Positions 27,510 to 35,784 of a stretch of 41,028 nt of DNA are shown here, piece after piece; position 1 is the stretch's first letter, and the number at the start of each line of letters is the position of its first letter. Made by a program: the position numbers and the translations under genes. The notes below the pieces were generated by a model. The model had not been told where the DNA came from. It made no database searches and saw nothing but the letters and a program-made list of their open reading frames with translations. The stretch comes from Rhodopirellula sp. (GTDB lineage Bacteria; Planctomycetota; Planctomycetia; Pirellulales; Thermoguttaceae), in contig JAAYEH010000721.1 of assembly GCA_012728855.1 (NCBI GenBank), forward strand, positions 1-41,028. The letters are read 5' to 3'.

Positions 27510-27612
27510 TTAGAGCCTATCCCAAAACCGTCGGGGACTGGCTCATTTTGCGGAGTCTTCGGAGCAAAATGTGCCTGTCCCCTGCTCCTCGAGGTTTTGG
27601 GATAGGCTCTTA
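27510..27612. mobile_element. MITE-like element C with 17-bp terminal repeats and TTA duplication
   Basis: A 97-bp element (27513-27609) with perfect 17-bp inverted ends GAGCCTATCCCAAAACC. TTA flanks both sides (27510-27512, 27610-27612). Ends of this kind with a TNA-type 3-bp duplication resemble the IS427 group of the IS5 family, so it is probably a non-autonomous IS5-type derivative. Inside is GGGGACTGGCTCATTTT with its inverted partner AAAATGTGCCTGTCCCC, the palindrome also seen in elements A and B. The 211-bp gap (27446-27656) holds only this element and the adjoining palindrome. Confidence 0.85.
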
Positions 27613-27656
27613 TTGTGCGAGACGGTCAGAGTGGAAATCCTGACGGACATCTCTTC

Positions 27657-30600
27657 TCAAGGGATGCGGTGCCGTTCGCCCGGCTGCGCCGTGATCCGCA
27701 CTCGCACCGGCATGCCCGGCGTACCCGTGCAGCCGAACTTCGCCTCATACTTGCCGGCCGGCATTTCCCAGTCAACCCCCGCCGCCGCGGTTTCCGGTTC
27801 CGTCAGCGGCAGCCCGTAACGGGTGAGCGACTCGCCCGGCCAGAGGATCAGGTACTGCCCTTCCGCCAACGATCCTGTCCACTGAATCCGCTTGCCGGCA
27901 AACTCCACGTACGGATCGCGGATGCAGCGCTCGTCCAGCGCGGGCAGGGCTTTGACGTCGTCGATGCCGCAGGATACCTTCGTCTTTGCCGGCAGCCCGT
28001 TGTAATACAAGCTCATCGCGCGGACCTGGCTATAGTCGATCGGATCCTTTTCCGGTCTGGCAAGCTGCTGATAACGCCAACCGGTGAAATCGTTCTGGAT
28101 GTAGTGATCCATAGCGCCTCGGCCATCGACGAATTGCAGTTTGAATGCGCCGCCGGCGCCGTCGCCACGGAACCACAAGCCGATCGCCTTGTGCTTCGAG
28201 AGATCCACCGGCGGCCGGAACGCCTTGGTGACGACCGACCAGCCGCTCTTCGATTCGAGCGAACTTTCCGCGCTGTATACGCCGCAACGGCCGCCGACTC
28301 GGGCGTCTTCGCCGGTCGAAGCGAACCATTGCTGAACGCCCGGCAGCACCGACCCGGCCTCACCGGGACCGACGGCGTACACGCCTTCTTGCTCGGGGGT
28401 TTTCGTATACGGGGCGAGGTCGTCGAAGGTCTCCAGGACAATCGCTTGCGGCGAGTCGTACGACGGCCCGGCTCCGAGCCACGGCCCAGGCTGCGCCTGG
28501 ATCTGGACCCCGATCCGCGCCGGCCCCTCGCTCACCTCGACCGGCCAGACATTGGCCCTGCCGTCCAAGGTAGATACCTCTTGCCATGGGGCATAAACCA
28601 CCCGCTGAAAGACCTGTCCATCATCGGTGTCCAATAGCCGGTATTCGCGGCGACGGTCGAGCAGCTTAGCGCGGACTTCCGGCTCCTTCTGTCCGCCCAG
28701 GATCGGATCGACCCGCAACCGCGTCTTCATTTCGGCCGGCACGCGGCCCGACAGCCGCAGCTTTTCGTAGCGGGCGATCAAATCGAGGAGTTCACCTGTG
28801 AACGGATGCGCGGCGGCTGCGGCAGGGGAAACCTGGAACGACATCGACGAGTCGTAGCCGATCGTGGCGCCAAGCACGTACTCGAACATGTCGGGCGTGG
28901 CGGAGGTGTCGTAGCCGTAGTACCAGCCGATATCCAGCGGCATGGCATTGCGGGACAGATAGAGAAATCCCGGCGAACGCTCGTCGAGGTAGCCCTTCAG
29001 GTCTCCGTGCCCGTCGGCCGAGGCGTTCCGCGCCAGCGCGTGCCAGGAATAATGGCTGGTGCTGCTGGCTTGCAAGAGAGCGTCTTTCTTGTTGAGCTTG
29101 TCGTAAAAAGCCTTGTGGAGCTTGGCGTTATAGTACCAGTGATCGCCCTGGAGCCGCTCCGAGCCGTCGAAGTAGATCATGTCGATGTCGCAGGCGTTGG
29201 CGACGCGGGCGAAGTTCGTGCTCACTTCGTCCAAGAGCGATGTATCCATGTCGAAGAGGAAGTACCCGTACGACTTGAGCAGATGGGCCACCTTGTCGCC
29301 TTTCTTGTGTGCGGCGGCCTTCGTGCCCAGATAGCCTCGCCGGCACTCGCGGAACCCGAAAGGGGCCTCCATCGACCGTGCCGCGTAGAGGATCAACTCG
29401 TCGCCGACCTGCAGCACGGCGCCGGACCCGGTGTAGCCGCCGTCCTCGGCCGGGAATTCGCCCGGCGCCATGGCGGTGGGGATAAAATCGGCCTCCGCGT
29501 CGACGTCGGCCGCCAGCAGGGCAGAGGCGTCCTTCACCAGTCGCGGATCGGGCACCGGCGTGAGATACGGGTCGGGTGGGTAGATCGACGGGCCGAGAAA
29601 ATGCAGACCGAACTTCAGCCCGGCATCGCGGAAACGCTGCGCCGTTCGCTTCAGTCCCTCCAGCCCATCCGGGAAACTTTTTCGGTTGATCTCATAGTGC
29701 CCGGTCGACTCGCACCACGACGATTGGACCAGCAGGATCATATCGAAGTTGCCGCGGCGGGCAATGGCCAGCGCTTCGTCGAACTGCGATTCCGCGAACC
29801 CGGTTAGGAAGAAATACGACCGCTTCACCCACGGCGATTGTTTGTTCCAGACGCCGCCGAGCCGCGGGCTGGGGAGTTTCGCGGCCGTTTCGAAGCGGGC
29901 CACCGTCTCATAAAACCGCTTTTTCGGACAGACGATCACACCGAAGGCCGCCGGCTCGACGCCGTGTTCCTTGAGCGTCCGCACACCGATGCTGCGGAGG
30001 CTGTCGGACCACAGCGGGGAATCGAGCGACTCGAAGTCCTCCAGCAGGACGATTTGCTCCTTGCCGTCGCGCTCGACGACCGCCTCGACCTGATCGATCA
30101 GGCAGGCGAGGGCCTGATCGGCCGGCATCGAGTTGTAGTAGAAATTGAGCGTCGCCACGCGATCGTAGTGGAGCGAATTCAAAGCGGGTTTGGTCAATTC
30201 CACCTGCCGCCAGCCTTCGAAGTCGATCGTCACATAGTCGTCGCGGTAACCGCTTCGGTCGTCGCTCATCTGGATCTTCAGGCTCTCGCCTTTGCCGTCG
30301 CCGTACACCCAAGCCCGCAACCCCTTGCAGCCGGTCAGATCGACCCGCTTGGGAAAAATCCGCCCCCGCATGGCCCAGCCGGCGGGCTTCTCGTTGCAGG
30401 TGGCGGTAAAGCGGGCGGCAAAGCGGCCGGCCTTCGCTTCCTCGGTCCGCACGAACTCGTGGCTGCATCCTTCGCGATCGGCCTTATGACTGCCGAACAA
30501 CGCGGATACCGGCTGAACGTTGGGCTCCGCCGCCATCACCGCCGCGCACCACTCATCGGTCAGCCCCGCATTGATCATCGCGGCGAGTTCCGCGTCGGGG

Positions 30601-30974
30601 GGTAGCGCCAGCGTGAAAAGGTTCAGTCGCCTCACTTCGCTCTTGGCATCCCAGGTCTTCAGGCGGAACAGCGCGAATCCCGGTTGACAAGCGAGAGCGA
30701 AGACCGCTTTCGAGCCGTCTTCCCAATCCACATGGACGTCCTCTCCCGCCCGCCGGACCAAAGTCGGCAGCACGATGCCCTTGTCGGTCTCCAAGGAAAA
30801 GGCTGGCTGGCCGGCGGCCGGCCACACGGCGCCGTCGGCAAGCTTCATCGCGGCAAGGTAACCCTGCTGATCGATCGTGATTTGCGCGGTCGAGAGATCG
30901 AGGGTGACGTCCGCCGCGGCAAGTCGCGGCACAACGCACATCCAAAAAAGCGCTAATGCAATTCGCCGGACCAT
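27657..30974 (-). CDS. Very large secreted glycoside-hydrolase-like protein
   Basis: 1105 residues from the ATG at 30974, with GAGG eight bases upstream; an ATG 18 bases earlier is less well placed. The signal peptide is MVRRIALALFWMCVVPRLAAA. Two similar beta-sandwich modules, ~190-310 and ~880-1010, each end in a stretch of the form FYYNSMPAD or LYYNGLPAK; they look like carbohydrate-binding repeats. Between them is a TIM-barrel-like domain with YFDGSERLQGDHWYYN near residue 601, where the Asp is a candidate nucleophile. The C-terminal ~80 residues form a beta domain. No GH family was recognised. It resembles the two large proteins at 2-5318 in general plan but not closely in sequence. Substrate unknown. 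Confidence 0.75.
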   Translation of the reverse strand: MVRRIALALFWMCVVPRLAAADVTLDLSTAQITIDQQGYLAAMKLADGAVWPAAGQPAFSLETDKGIVLPTLVRRAGEDVHVDWEDGSKAVFALACQPGFALFRLKTWDAKSEVRRLNLFTLALPPDAELAAMINAGLTDEWCAAVMAAEPNVQPVSALFGSHKADREGCSHEFVRTEEAKAGRFAARFTATCNEKPAGWAMRGRIFPKRVDLTGCKGLRAWVYGDGKGESLKIQMSDDRSGYRDDYVTIDFEGWRQVELTKPALNSLHYDRVATLNFYYNSMPADQALACLIDQVEAVVERDGKEQIVLLEDFESLDSPLWSDSLRSIGVRTLKEHGVEPAAFGVIVCPKKRFYETVARFETAAKLPSPRLGGVWNKQSPWVKRSYFFLTGFAESQFDEALAIARRGNFDMILLVQSSWCESTGHYEINRKSFPDGLEGLKRTAQRFRDAGLKFGLHFLGPSIYPPDPYLTPVPDPRLVKDASALLAADVDAEADFIPTAMAPGEFPAEDGGYTGSGAVLQVGDELILYAARSMEAPFGFRECRRGYLGTKAAAHKKGDKVAHLLKSYGYFLFDMDTSLLDEVSTNFARVANACDIDMIYFDGSERLQGDHWYYNAKLHKAFYDKLNKKDALLQASSTSHYSWHALARNASADGHGDLKGYLDERSPGFLYLSRNAMPLDIGWYYGYDTSATPDMFEYVLGATIGYDSSMSFQVSPAAAAAHPFTGELLDLIARYEKLRLSGRVPAEMKTRLRVDPILGGQKEPEVRAKLLDRRREYRLLDTDDGQVFQRVVYAPWQEVSTLDGRANVWPVEVSEGPARIGVQIQAQPGPWLGAGPSYDSPQAIVLETFDDLAPYTKTPEQEGVYAVGPGEAGSVLPGVQQWFASTGEDARVGGRCGVYSAESSLESKSGWSVVTKAFRPPVDLSKHKAIGLWFRGDGAGGAFKLQFVDGRGAMDHYIQNDFTGWRYQQLARPEKDPIDYSQVRAMSLYYNGLPAKTKVSCGIDDVKALPALDERCIRDPYVEFAGKRIQWTGSLAEGQYLILWPGESLTRYGLPLTEPETAAAGVDWEMPAGKYEAKFGCTGTPGMPVRVRITAQPGERHRIP

Positions 30975-31149
30975 TTTCGTTTCCTCTCTCATCCTGATTC
31001 ACGGGGTCGGCATCGGAGCCGATAACATCATGCGGTCATTCTTGCATCTCCTGCCCCCGATTCCAAGCCCCCCCCCCGGTGCGCGAACGATGAGAGACGC
31101 ACCCGATGGCATGTTGAGTATGGGGTGGTGGGGGGGGGGCTAAACAGGA

Positions 31150-31203
31150 GTCCACAGAGATAACGGAGAGGATCTCTCTGTTGCCTCTGTCTCCTCTGTT
31201 TTC
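31150..31203. repeat. Degenerate AGAG/CTCT repeat, left copy
   Basis: Shares GTCC-CAGAG, AACGGAGA and the exact 15-mer CTCTGTTGCCTCTGT (31176-31190) with the repeat at 31367-31432, in the same order and direction. The two copies bracket the GxxExxY remnant. Just to its left is a run of ten or more C's (near 31070) and a G-run (near 31128-31139). The rest of 30975-31150 shows nothing recognisable. Confidence 0.6.
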
Positions 31204-31206
31204 GAA

Positions 31207-31368
31207 AGGACGAATTATGCATGCCCTGTTCATCCCATTCATCAGGCACAGTTGCTCAGCTACAGGAAACTGCTCGATATACCGCTGGGATTGGTCATCA
31301 ATTTCCATGCCCTGAAACTGATGGAAGGAGTCTTTAGGCTGATCCTTCCCGGAGCCAACCTAGAATGA
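31207..31368 (+). pseudogene. C-terminal remnant of a GxxExxY family protein
   Basis: An open frame with no start codon or ribosome site. It encodes HPIHQAQLLSYRKLL, then PLGLVINFHALKLMEGV and FRLILPG before TGA at 31366-31368. This is the typical end of GxxExxY proteins (usual form H.AQLL.YL...GLL.NF......I.R). Only ~45 of ~125 residues remain; the GxxExxY motif itself is gone. The family has an unknown, possibly nuclease-like, function. Confidence 0.7.
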
Positions 31369-31432
31369 GTCCGCAGAGGAGACGGAGGCAACGGAGATGT
31401 CCCACTCTGTTGCCTCTGTTCTCTCCTGTTCC
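31367..31432. repeat. Degenerate AGAG/CTCT repeat, right copy
   Basis: Direct copy of the repeat at 31150-31203, including the exact 15-mer CTCTGTTGCCTCTGT at 31405-31419. Begins at the stop codon of the GxxExxY remnant and ends ~40 bases before the pabA stop. Confidence 0.6.
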
Positions 31433-31470
31433 ATCTACTGGCTCCCGTTACCAACGTCCAATCGAGGAGG

Positions 31471-32124
31471 TTATTCCTGAGTCGTTCCCAAAAAACCTGA
31501 CGTACAGGGAAAGCCGGACTCACTGGCGGCGGTCGGCAGCGGTTCCACCGGATCGAGGCCGGCCAATCTTAGAAACGCCGCAAGAAGAGGATATCCTGAC
31601 TCAGTTAGAATGGATTCCGGGTGAAATTGAAGGCCTGCCAGCGGCAAGTCGCGATGCCGCAATCCCATCACGATGCCATCCTTGGTCCACGCCGAGACTT
31701 CCAGGCACTTCGGCAGCGAGTTCCTCTCGACAACGAGCGAATGATAACGGCAGGCGACCAGTGGGTCGGGCAGATGCTCGAACAGTCCGCGACCGTCGTG
31801 AAAGATCGGCGACGTGCGGCCATGCATCGGGACCGGTGCGCGAACGATCCTGCCACCCAACGCCTCGGCGATCGTCTGATGGCCCAGGCAGACGCCGAGA
31901 ATGGGCAACTCCCGGTGAAGCTCGCGGACCACCGCCAGGGAGCATCCCGCTTCCCGGGGTGTACACGGCCCGGGCGAGAGCACGACCGCGCTGGGGCGCA
32001 ACCGGCGGACCGCGGCGGCATCCACGGCGGTATTCCGAACTACGTGGACCTCCTGCCCTAGCCGCCGGAAATAGCGGGCGAGATTGAAGGCGAAGCTGTC
32101 GTAATTGTCGATCAGGAGGATCAT
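31471..32124 (-). CDS. pabA: Aminodeoxychorismate synthase glutaminase subunit (PabA/TrpG type)
   Basis: 217 residues. A class-I glutamine amidotransferase: MILLIDNYDSFAFNL, SPGPCTPREAG, the nucleophile C79 in GVCLGHQ, and H168/E170 in QFHPES. It supplies ammonia from glutamine to the synthase encoded just upstream on the same strand (30 bp apart), making aminodeoxychorismate and then p-aminobenzoate. PabA and TrpG cannot be told apart by sequence alone; the pabB neighbour argues for PabA. The last ~20 residues go beyond the usual end and carry a piece of repeat-like DNA (TGTACGTCAGG). The related half-site GTACGTCAGG lies just before the start codon and supplies its weak ribosome site. Confidence 0.93.
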   Translation of the reverse strand: MILLIDNYDSFAFNLARYFRRLGQEVHVVRNTAVDAAAVRRLRPSAVVLSPGPCTPREAGCSLAVVRELHRELPILGVCLGHQTIAEALGGRIVRAPVPMHGRTSPIFHDGRGLFEHLPDPLVACRYHSLVVERNSLPKCLEVSAWTKDGIVMGLRHRDLPLAGLQFHPESILTESGYPLLAAFLRLAGLDPVEPLPTAASESGFPCTSGFLGTTQE

Positions 32125-32154
32125 GGAAAGCCTGACGTACTGTTGCGCGACCTT

Positions 32155-33573
32155 TCATTCTACCGCGCGGAGCAACCCTTCTGCCTTGTGCCAGGTTTCC
32201 TCGTATTCCTTCCGCGGATCGGACTGCGCCACGATACCCCCGCCCACCGGCGCCTGCCACCAACCGCGGCCCGCGGTGATCGTGCGGATCAGGATGCTCA
32301 AATCCATCTGACCGTCGAAGCCGAGATAGCCGAGCGAGCCGCAGTAGGCGCCGCGGGCGGTCGGTTCCAAGGCGGCGATGATCTCCATCGCGCGGATCTT
32401 CGGAGCGCCCGTCACGGAACCTCCCGGAAACGCCGCCTGCATCAGGTCGATCGCCCCCAGGTCGTCGGCGAGTCGTCCGCGAACGGCCGACACCAGGTGT
32501 TGCACGTAGCGATACACCTCCAGGCGGCAAAGTTGCGTGACCACCACGCTTTCGGGACGGCAAACGCGGGAAAGGTCGTTGCGGAGCAGGTCGACGATCA
32601 TGACGTTCTCCGCCCGGTCCTTTTCGCTCTGCCGCAATTCGTCGCCGGCGAACAGGTCCGCTTCGGGTGAAAAAGTGCGGCGGCGGGTTCCCTTGATCGG
32701 CCTCGCCTCGACCTCGCCGTCGCGGATTTGCACAAAACGCTCCGGCGACGCGCTGACTACCTGGAAATCGCCCAGGTCGAAATAGCCGGCAAACGGAGCC
32801 GGATTGCACTGCCGCAACCGCAAGTAGAGCGCCACGGCGTCGTCGCGAGCGGGAAGCAATAGCCGCTGCGACAGGTTGACCTGAAAGGCGTCGCCGGCGT
32901 GGATCAACTCGATCGCGCGGCGGATCATTGCCAGGTAGCCGGTCTCGTTCATATTGCTGCAGAGGCCGGTCGGACCAGGCACAGCGAATTGCCGCGCGAG
33001 CTGATCGCGGCGAAGCGGCGGACGTCTACCACGGCGGGCGATTCGGTTCGGTTCCGCTTCTGGGCGCTGGAGCCATCGCTTCGCCTCGGCCATCCGCCGC
33101 CGGGCTCGCTTCTCGCGCTCGTGCCGATCCGATTCAGGAAAGCCTTGCGACACGATCCACGCCCGGCCGTCCACCAGATCGAACGCGAATACCACGTCGT
33201 AAAGCCCGACCGCCAACGCCGGCAGTTCAAACTCGTCGCAGCGCGGCGCCGGCAGACGTTCCAACTGGCGGCCAAGGTCGTAGCTGAATAGTCCCGCCGC
33301 GCCGCCTTGAAACGGCGGCAGACCGGCGATTGTCGGCGACCGCAACGCGGCCAGACGTGCCGCAAGCCGCCCCAGCCCGTCGCGCCCGTCAACGGGCACT
33401 TCCAGCATGTCGAATGGATCGGCCGCCACAAACGAGTAACGCCCTAAGACTGGATGCGGCAGGGCACTGTCTAAAAACACACAGTGCGGCAACTCGCAAC
33501 AGCGGAGAAAAACGCTCTGGGGATCCCACGCCGACGGCAGCGGTTCAAACAAAGGGCCGGTCTCGATGGTCAA
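32155..33573 (-). CDS. pabB: Aminodeoxychorismate synthase component I
   Basis: 472 residues from a TTG at 33573. That start overlaps the upstream stop as TTGA and has GGAGG seven bases before it; the much longer open frame upstream is a shadow of the DHPS-like gene. The chorismate-binding domain contains the segment PIKGT with K294, the lysine that marks PabB rather than TrpE (which has PIAGT). Also seen are HAGDAFQVNLSQR, ASPERF, DRAENVMIVDLLRNDL and GGSVTGAPK. It aminates chorismate at C4. The product, p-aminobenzoate, feeds folate and, in organisms with that pathway, methanopterin. The TTGA overlap implies translational coupling. Confidence 0.94.
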   Translation of the reverse strand: MTIETGPLFEPLPSAWDPQSVFLRCCELPHCVFLDSALPHPVLGRYSFVAADPFDMLEVPVDGRDGLGRLAARLAALRSPTIAGLPPFQGGAAGLFSYDLGRQLERLPAPRCDEFELPALAVGLYDVVFAFDLVDGRAWIVSQGFPESDRHEREKRARRRMAEAKRWLQRPEAEPNRIARRGRRPPLRRDQLARQFAVPGPTGLCSNMNETGYLAMIRRAIELIHAGDAFQVNLSQRLLLPARDDAVALYLRLRQCNPAPFAGYFDLGDFQVVSASPERFVQIRDGEVEARPIKGTRRRTFSPEADLFAGDELRQSEKDRAENVMIVDLLRNDLSRVCRPESVVVTQLCRLEVYRYVQHLVSAVRGRLADDLGAIDLMQAAFPGGSVTGAPKIRAMEIIAALEPTARGAYCGSLGYLGFDGQMDLSILIRTITAGRGWWQAPVGGGIVAQSDPRKEYEETWHKAEGLLRAVE

Positions 33574-35000
33574 CCGCGGCCCTCCTCGTCGTCGCAATCC
33601 GACGGCTGCCGCCGCGCCATCCGCAGCGCGCGGCGCTGCCGCCGCGTCAGCTCCGGCTGGGTAAGCATGCCCCAATCGAGTGCCTCGTCCTGGCGATAGT
33701 TCTTGCCCAGCGCCAGCGCGGTCACCGCCTTGGCCATCTCGTAGCCGAGATAGAAGGCATGAGAAGGATCGATCGGCGACGGCGACCGCGGCAGCGCCTG
33801 CTCGAACAGCTCGAACGGATCCTCGCCTTCGAGATGCAGGCCCGATGTGATGAGATGAAGCCGGCCCTCTTCGGCGAAGATCCGGAAGGAGTGGTCTTTG
33901 ATCGCGCGGCCCAATTCCGCCAAGGCTTGCGGGCCGTGCTCCAGCAGCCGGGTGTCGCGGAGCATCACCAGTCCGGTTTCGACGTGTTTGGGGAGGATCT
34001 GCCGCTCGGTCGCATAATGCAGCAGTTGACGGGCGAGATGGCACTCGCGGACCGACGTGCGCGCCCAGTTGATTTCCTCGGTCGTGAGCACGCTGCGAAT
34101 CCGCAACTCCTGGCAGAAGCCGAGCAAGAGCACGTTGATCCCGGCCGAATCGACGTCCGTCAATTCGGTAAGATTCCCGATCCCCATGAGCATCTCGGCG
34201 GCCGGAAAGCGGCGGCGGACCTCCAAATACCGGCCCAAGCTCTCGCCAAAGCCGAACCCGATCGGGTTGAGGATCGGGTCGATACGGAAGGGAACGCCGG
34301 ACTCCGCCAGCAAGCCGATCGTTTCCTCCAGACCGCTGAGTGAGCCGGGCGCGTCGGGCACCACGACGACTTCGCAACCCCACTGGTCCGCATAACGGCG
34401 ATTCGTCTTGTTGACGGAAAGGACCAGCTCGGCGCCCGCTTCCGCCGCCGCCGCGATCTCGCGCGGGTTGTAGCTGTCAACCGATACGCGCGCGCCGTGG
34501 TCGCAGAGCGCTCGCACCGCGTCGCCGATCCCCGCCCAAACAGCCCCGGGCTCGCAACCCAGATCGATCACGTCGGCGCCGTCCGCCTGAAAGCGCCCGG
34601 CCCGCTCGAGAATCGCATGGAGCGAAAGACGCGGGGCGTGGTTGATCTCGGCGAGGATCTCGATGTCGTATTCGCCGTAATCGGCCCGCTCGGAGAACCG
34701 GCCGAAAAACTCCGGCAACTGCCGCAGATCCTTGGGACCAATCTCGACCGGAATCCCCGCCGCCTCTTCCAATACGGATCGATCTCCAAGGCAGTAACCC
34801 GGAAGCATCACCCGGGTCGCTACGGGCGGAACCGCGATTCGCCGCGCGATCCATTTCGGCGTCATCAACGCCGCCACCGTGATCGGCATCACCTGGATCG
34901 AATAGTCGAATCCGACCGCAGGCCCCAGCGACTCGACGACTTTTCGCAACGAGGGTTCGGCCAGTCGGCCGGTGACGAAGAGGTAATGTTCGCGGGACAT
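33570..35000 (-). CDS. Dihydropteroate-synthase-like protein of the methanopterin type
   Basis: 476 residues from the ATG at 35000, five bases past the SDR stop; a TTG at 35036 is less likely. The N-terminal ~130 residues (YLFVTGRLAEPSLRKVVE) match the DUF6513-type domain of archaeal DHPS-related proteins. Residues ~135-330 are the pterin-binding TIM barrel: ADVIDLGCEPG, RVSVDSYNPRE, PFRIDPILNPIGFG and MGIGNLTELTD. The C-terminal ~140 residues are family-specific. True folate DHPS is ~270 residues and lacks both extra parts. In methanogens and in bacteria that use tetrahydromethanopterin this type belongs to that cofactor's gene set; the exact reaction is not settled as far as I know. It is followed by pabB with a 4-bp overlap. 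Confidence 0.88.
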   Translation of the reverse strand: MSREHYLFVTGRLAEPSLRKVVESLGPAVGFDYSIQVMPITVAALMTPKWIARRIAVPPVATRVMLPGYCLGDRSVLEEAAGIPVEIGPKDLRQLPEFFGRFSERADYGEYDIEILAEINHAPRLSLHAILERAGRFQADGADVIDLGCEPGAVWAGIGDAVRALCDHGARVSVDSYNPREIAAAAEAGAELVLSVNKTNRRYADQWGCEVVVVPDAPGSLSGLEETIGLLAESGVPFRIDPILNPIGFGFGESLGRYLEVRRRFPAAEMLMGIGNLTELTDVDSAGINVLLLGFCQELRIRSVLTTEEINWARTSVRECHLARQLLHYATERQILPKHVETGLVMLRDTRLLEHGPQALAELGRAIKDHSFRIFAEEGRLHLITSGLHLEGEDPFELFEQALPRSPSPIDPSHAFYLGYEMAKAVTALALGKNYRQDEALDWGMLTQPELTRRQRRALRMARRQPSDCDDEEGRG

Positions 35001-35004
35001 GGAT

Positions 35005-35784
35005 TCACTCGTGGTTGAATCCTCCGTTGATCTCAATGGTCTGGCCCGTCAGGAAGCCTGCATCGGCCGACGCGAGAAATCGTGCCACGCGCGCCACGTC
35101 CTCGGCCGTGCCCCATCGCCCCAGCAGCGATTCGCGGCGCGCACGCTGCTGCCAGATTTCCGAAGCCTGCTCGCCCCAAGCGGTCCGAATCCATCCCGGG
35201 GCCAGGCAGTTGACGCGGACCTCGGGCGCCAGCGACTGCGCCAGGCTGCGAGAAAACGCCATCACCGCCCCCTTCGCTGCCGCGAAGAGTTGGCCGCTGT
35301 CGCCGCGCATGCCCCGCTCGGCGCCGTCCCAGCCCATATTGAGCAAAACGCCTCTGCCGCGGGCTTTCATCTTCGCGCCTACGTCGCGCGAGATCCGCAC
35401 TGTCGCCAGCACGTCGACGTTCCACAGCGCTTCCAGCTTCTGCTCGATCGACCACCGCGCGGCGTTGCCGGTGAGCAAATCGACTCCGGCGTTATTGACC
35501 CAGATGTCTACCCGGCCTCGCCAGTTCCACGCCTCGTCGACCAGACGGTCTTGCTCGGCGGCTTCGGCGAGATTGCAGAGAATCACCAGGGACTGCCGGC
35601 CAAGATCGCGGACTGCGCCGGCCGCCGCCTCGGCCCGTTGCCGACTTTCGCGGGCGTGGATCACAACGTCGGCGCCGGCCCCGGCCAGTTCGAGTGCGAT
35701 TGCCCGCCCGATGCCCGACGAAGAGCCGGAGACGACGGCAATCTGCCCGGCGAGCGGGGCGCACTCAGTTGTGGATCGAGACAC
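35005..35784 (-). CDS. SDR-family protein lacking the catalytic Tyr
   Basis: 259 residues from a GTG at 35784; a TTG at 35793 is an alternative and neither has a strong ribosome site. The Rossmann parts are intact: SGSSSGIG near residue 20 for NAD(P), VNNAG near 97, and the C-terminal FLTGQTIEINGG. The usual YxxxK is FAAAK (F167, K171), and the Ser normally 13 residues before the Tyr is a Gly. So two of the three catalytic residues are changed while Lys is kept. It may be a non-enzymatic or altered-chemistry SDR. It sits between the lipoprotein and the DHPS-like gene, overlapping the former by 20 bp, which suggests a link to pterin metabolism. Confidence 0.9.
   Translation of the reverse strand: MSRSTTECAPLAGQIAVVSGSSSGIGRAIALELAGAGADVVIHARESRQRAEAAAGAVRDLGRQSLVILCNLAEAAEQDRLVDEAWNWRGRVDIWVNNAGVDLLTGNAARWSIEQKLEALWNVDVLATVRISRDVGAKMKARGRGVLLNMGWDGAERGMRGDSGQLFAAAKGAVMAFSRSLAQSLAPEVRVNCLAPGWIRTAWGEQASEIWQQRARRESLLGRWGTAEDVARVARFLASADAGFLTGQTIEINGGFNHE

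Noticed and set aside
31068..31140. C-run and G-run as a possible phase-variation tract
   Set aside because: They lie outside any gene or recognisable promoter; a switching role cannot be supported.
33574..34383. N-terminal extension that would make PabB 742 residues long
   Set aside because: It overlaps the DHPS-like gene in another frame, has no similarity to PabB, and the TTG at 33573 has an ideal ribosome site.
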